From assembly GCA_022843345.1 (NCBI GenBank), contig JALHNW010000063.1, forward strand, positions 1-8,189: a DNA stretch of 8,189 bases, read 5' to 3'. This DNA comes from Rubritepida sp. (lineage in GTDB: Bacteria > Pseudomonadota > Alphaproteobacteria > Acetobacterales > Acetobacteraceae). Below the pieces are notes generated by a model, which worked only from the letters and a program-made list of their open reading frames with translations, had not been told where the DNA came from and ran no database searches. Both the position numbers and the translations under genes were made by a program. Of this stretch, positions 7,671 to 8,189 are shown piece by piece (positions within the stretch are counted from its first letter, which is position 1; each line of letters starts with the position of its first letter).

Positions 7671-7696
7671 CGGCGCCGTCGAGCGGGCGCTACCGC
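7664..7696. terminator. inverted repeat enclosing both convergent stop codons (possible bidirectional terminator)
   Basis: GCGGTAGCG (7664-7672) and CGCTACCGC (7688-7696) pair perfectly over 9 bp with a 15-nt loop. The left arm contains the TAG stop of the DUF3775 gene and the right arm contains, on the minus strand, the TAG stop of gmhA. There is no T-run on either side, so efficiency as an intrinsic terminator is uncertain. Confidence 0.5.
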
Positions 7697-8189
7697 GGGA
7701 ACATCGCGCGCTCCACCAGCGCGCAGATCGCGTGGCCCAGCACCTCGTGCCCTTCCTGGATCGCGGGGGTGGAGGCGCTGGGCACCTGCACCAGCACGTC
7801 GCTGGCCGCGGCCAGCGCTGCCGAGCCCGGCCCGGTGCCGGTGAAGCCCACCGTCGCCATGCCCAGCCCCCGCGCCGCTGCCATCGCCGCCAGCACGTTG
7901 GGCGAGCGCCCGGAGGTGGACAGGCCGAACAGCACGTCGCCGCGTCGTCCCAGCGCCTCCACCTGGCGGGCGAAGACGCGGTCGTAGCCGTAGTCGTTGC
8001 CGATGCCGGTCAGCGCGGATGAATCCACCGTGAGCGCCAGCGCCGCCAGTCCCGGGCGGTCGTAATGGAAGCGGCTGACCAGCTCGGCCGCCCAGTGCTG
8101 CGCGTCGGCCGCGCTGCCGCCATTGCCGCAGAGCAGCAGCTTGCCGCCCGCCCGCAGCGCCGCCACCACCAGCCGGGCCGCCTCCGCGG
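7690..8189 (-). CDS. gmhA: sedoheptulose-7-phosphate isomerase GmhA (N-terminus cut by window edge)
   Basis: GmhA converts sedoheptulose 7-phosphate to D-glycero-D-manno-heptose 7-phosphate, the first step of ADP-heptose synthesis for the lipopolysaccharide core. About 165 residues are visible; the family has about 190-195, so 25-35 are missing beyond the right edge. The SIS fold is shown by LLLCGNGGSAADAQHWAAEL, GIGNDYGYDRVFARQVEAL and the phosphate-binding STSGRSPNV. The C-terminal IQEGHEVLGHAICALVE carries the H-x4-H pattern of the metal/active site. The frame stays open upstream of the GTG at 8169 (residues ARL and others), so that GTG is an internal valine, not the start. It is convergent with the DUF3775 gene, 19 bp between stops. 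A SIS paralogue such as DiaA is a less likely alternative. Confidence 0.9.
   Translation of the reverse strand, partial: AEAARLVVAALRAGGKLLLCGNGGSAADAQHWAAELVSRFHYDRPGLAALALTVDSSALTGIGNDYGYDRVFARQVEALGRRGDVLFGLSTSGRSPNVLAAMAAARGLGMATVGFTGTGPGSAALAAASDVLVQVPSASTPAIQEGHEVLGHAICALVERAMFPR

Noticed and set aside
8167..8169. GTG as start of the isomerase gene
   Set aside because: The frame remains open to the window edge with family-like sequence upstream, and starting here would remove the N-terminal helices of GmhA.

Overview
The window comes from a very GC-rich genome with strong G/C preference at third codon positions. Long spurious open frames appear opposite every real gene, as expected at this composition. 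The gene families (LutB, omega-amino-acid transaminase, orphan Bug/TctC receptor, COG0523 GTPase with a WD40 partner, DUF3775, GmhA) and the Gram-negative heptose pathway point to an alphaproteobacterium, most likely an Acetobacteraceae/Roseomonas-like organism. This placement is inference; no rRNA or other marker gene is present. I see no mobile element, tRNA, rRNA or CRISPR array.

Layout. (1) 1-1318, minus: lutB, an L-lactate utilisation iron-sulfur protein, cut at its C-terminus by the left edge. (2) 1319-1455: a divergent promoter region with a plausible sigma-70 promoter for the rightward gene and a perfect 12-bp palindrome close to lutB. (3) 1456-2784, plus: a class III omega-amino acid:pyruvate transaminase, followed by a strong hairpin (2797-2819) between convergent genes. 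(4) 2831-3820, minus: a Bug/TctC-type periplasmic solute receptor without its membrane partners. (5) 3873-4276, minus: two tiny Lys-rich hydrophilic genes, the second apparently starting at a TTG that overlaps the stop of the first. (6) 4381-7186, plus: a tight operon of COG0523 (CobW-like) GTPase, WD40 propeller protein and aldo/keto reductase, each joined by a 4-base ATGA overlap, with a DUF3775 gene (7242-7670) 55 bp further on. (7) 7690-8189, minus: gmhA (sedoheptulose-7-phosphate isomerase), cut at its N-terminus by the right edge, with a 9-bp inverted repeat whose arms hold the stop codons of both converging genes.

How the genes relate. LutB and the divergent transaminase meet at pyruvate: the Lut complex produces it from lactate and the transaminase uses it as amino acceptor. 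The GTPase-WD40-reductase operon is the best candidate for a poorly described functional unit: the GTPase family delivers metal to client proteins, and the WD40 protein is a cytosolic scaffold of unknown role. The rest looks like ordinary chromosomal housekeeping or catabolic content. I do not see a clearly novel defence or mobile system.
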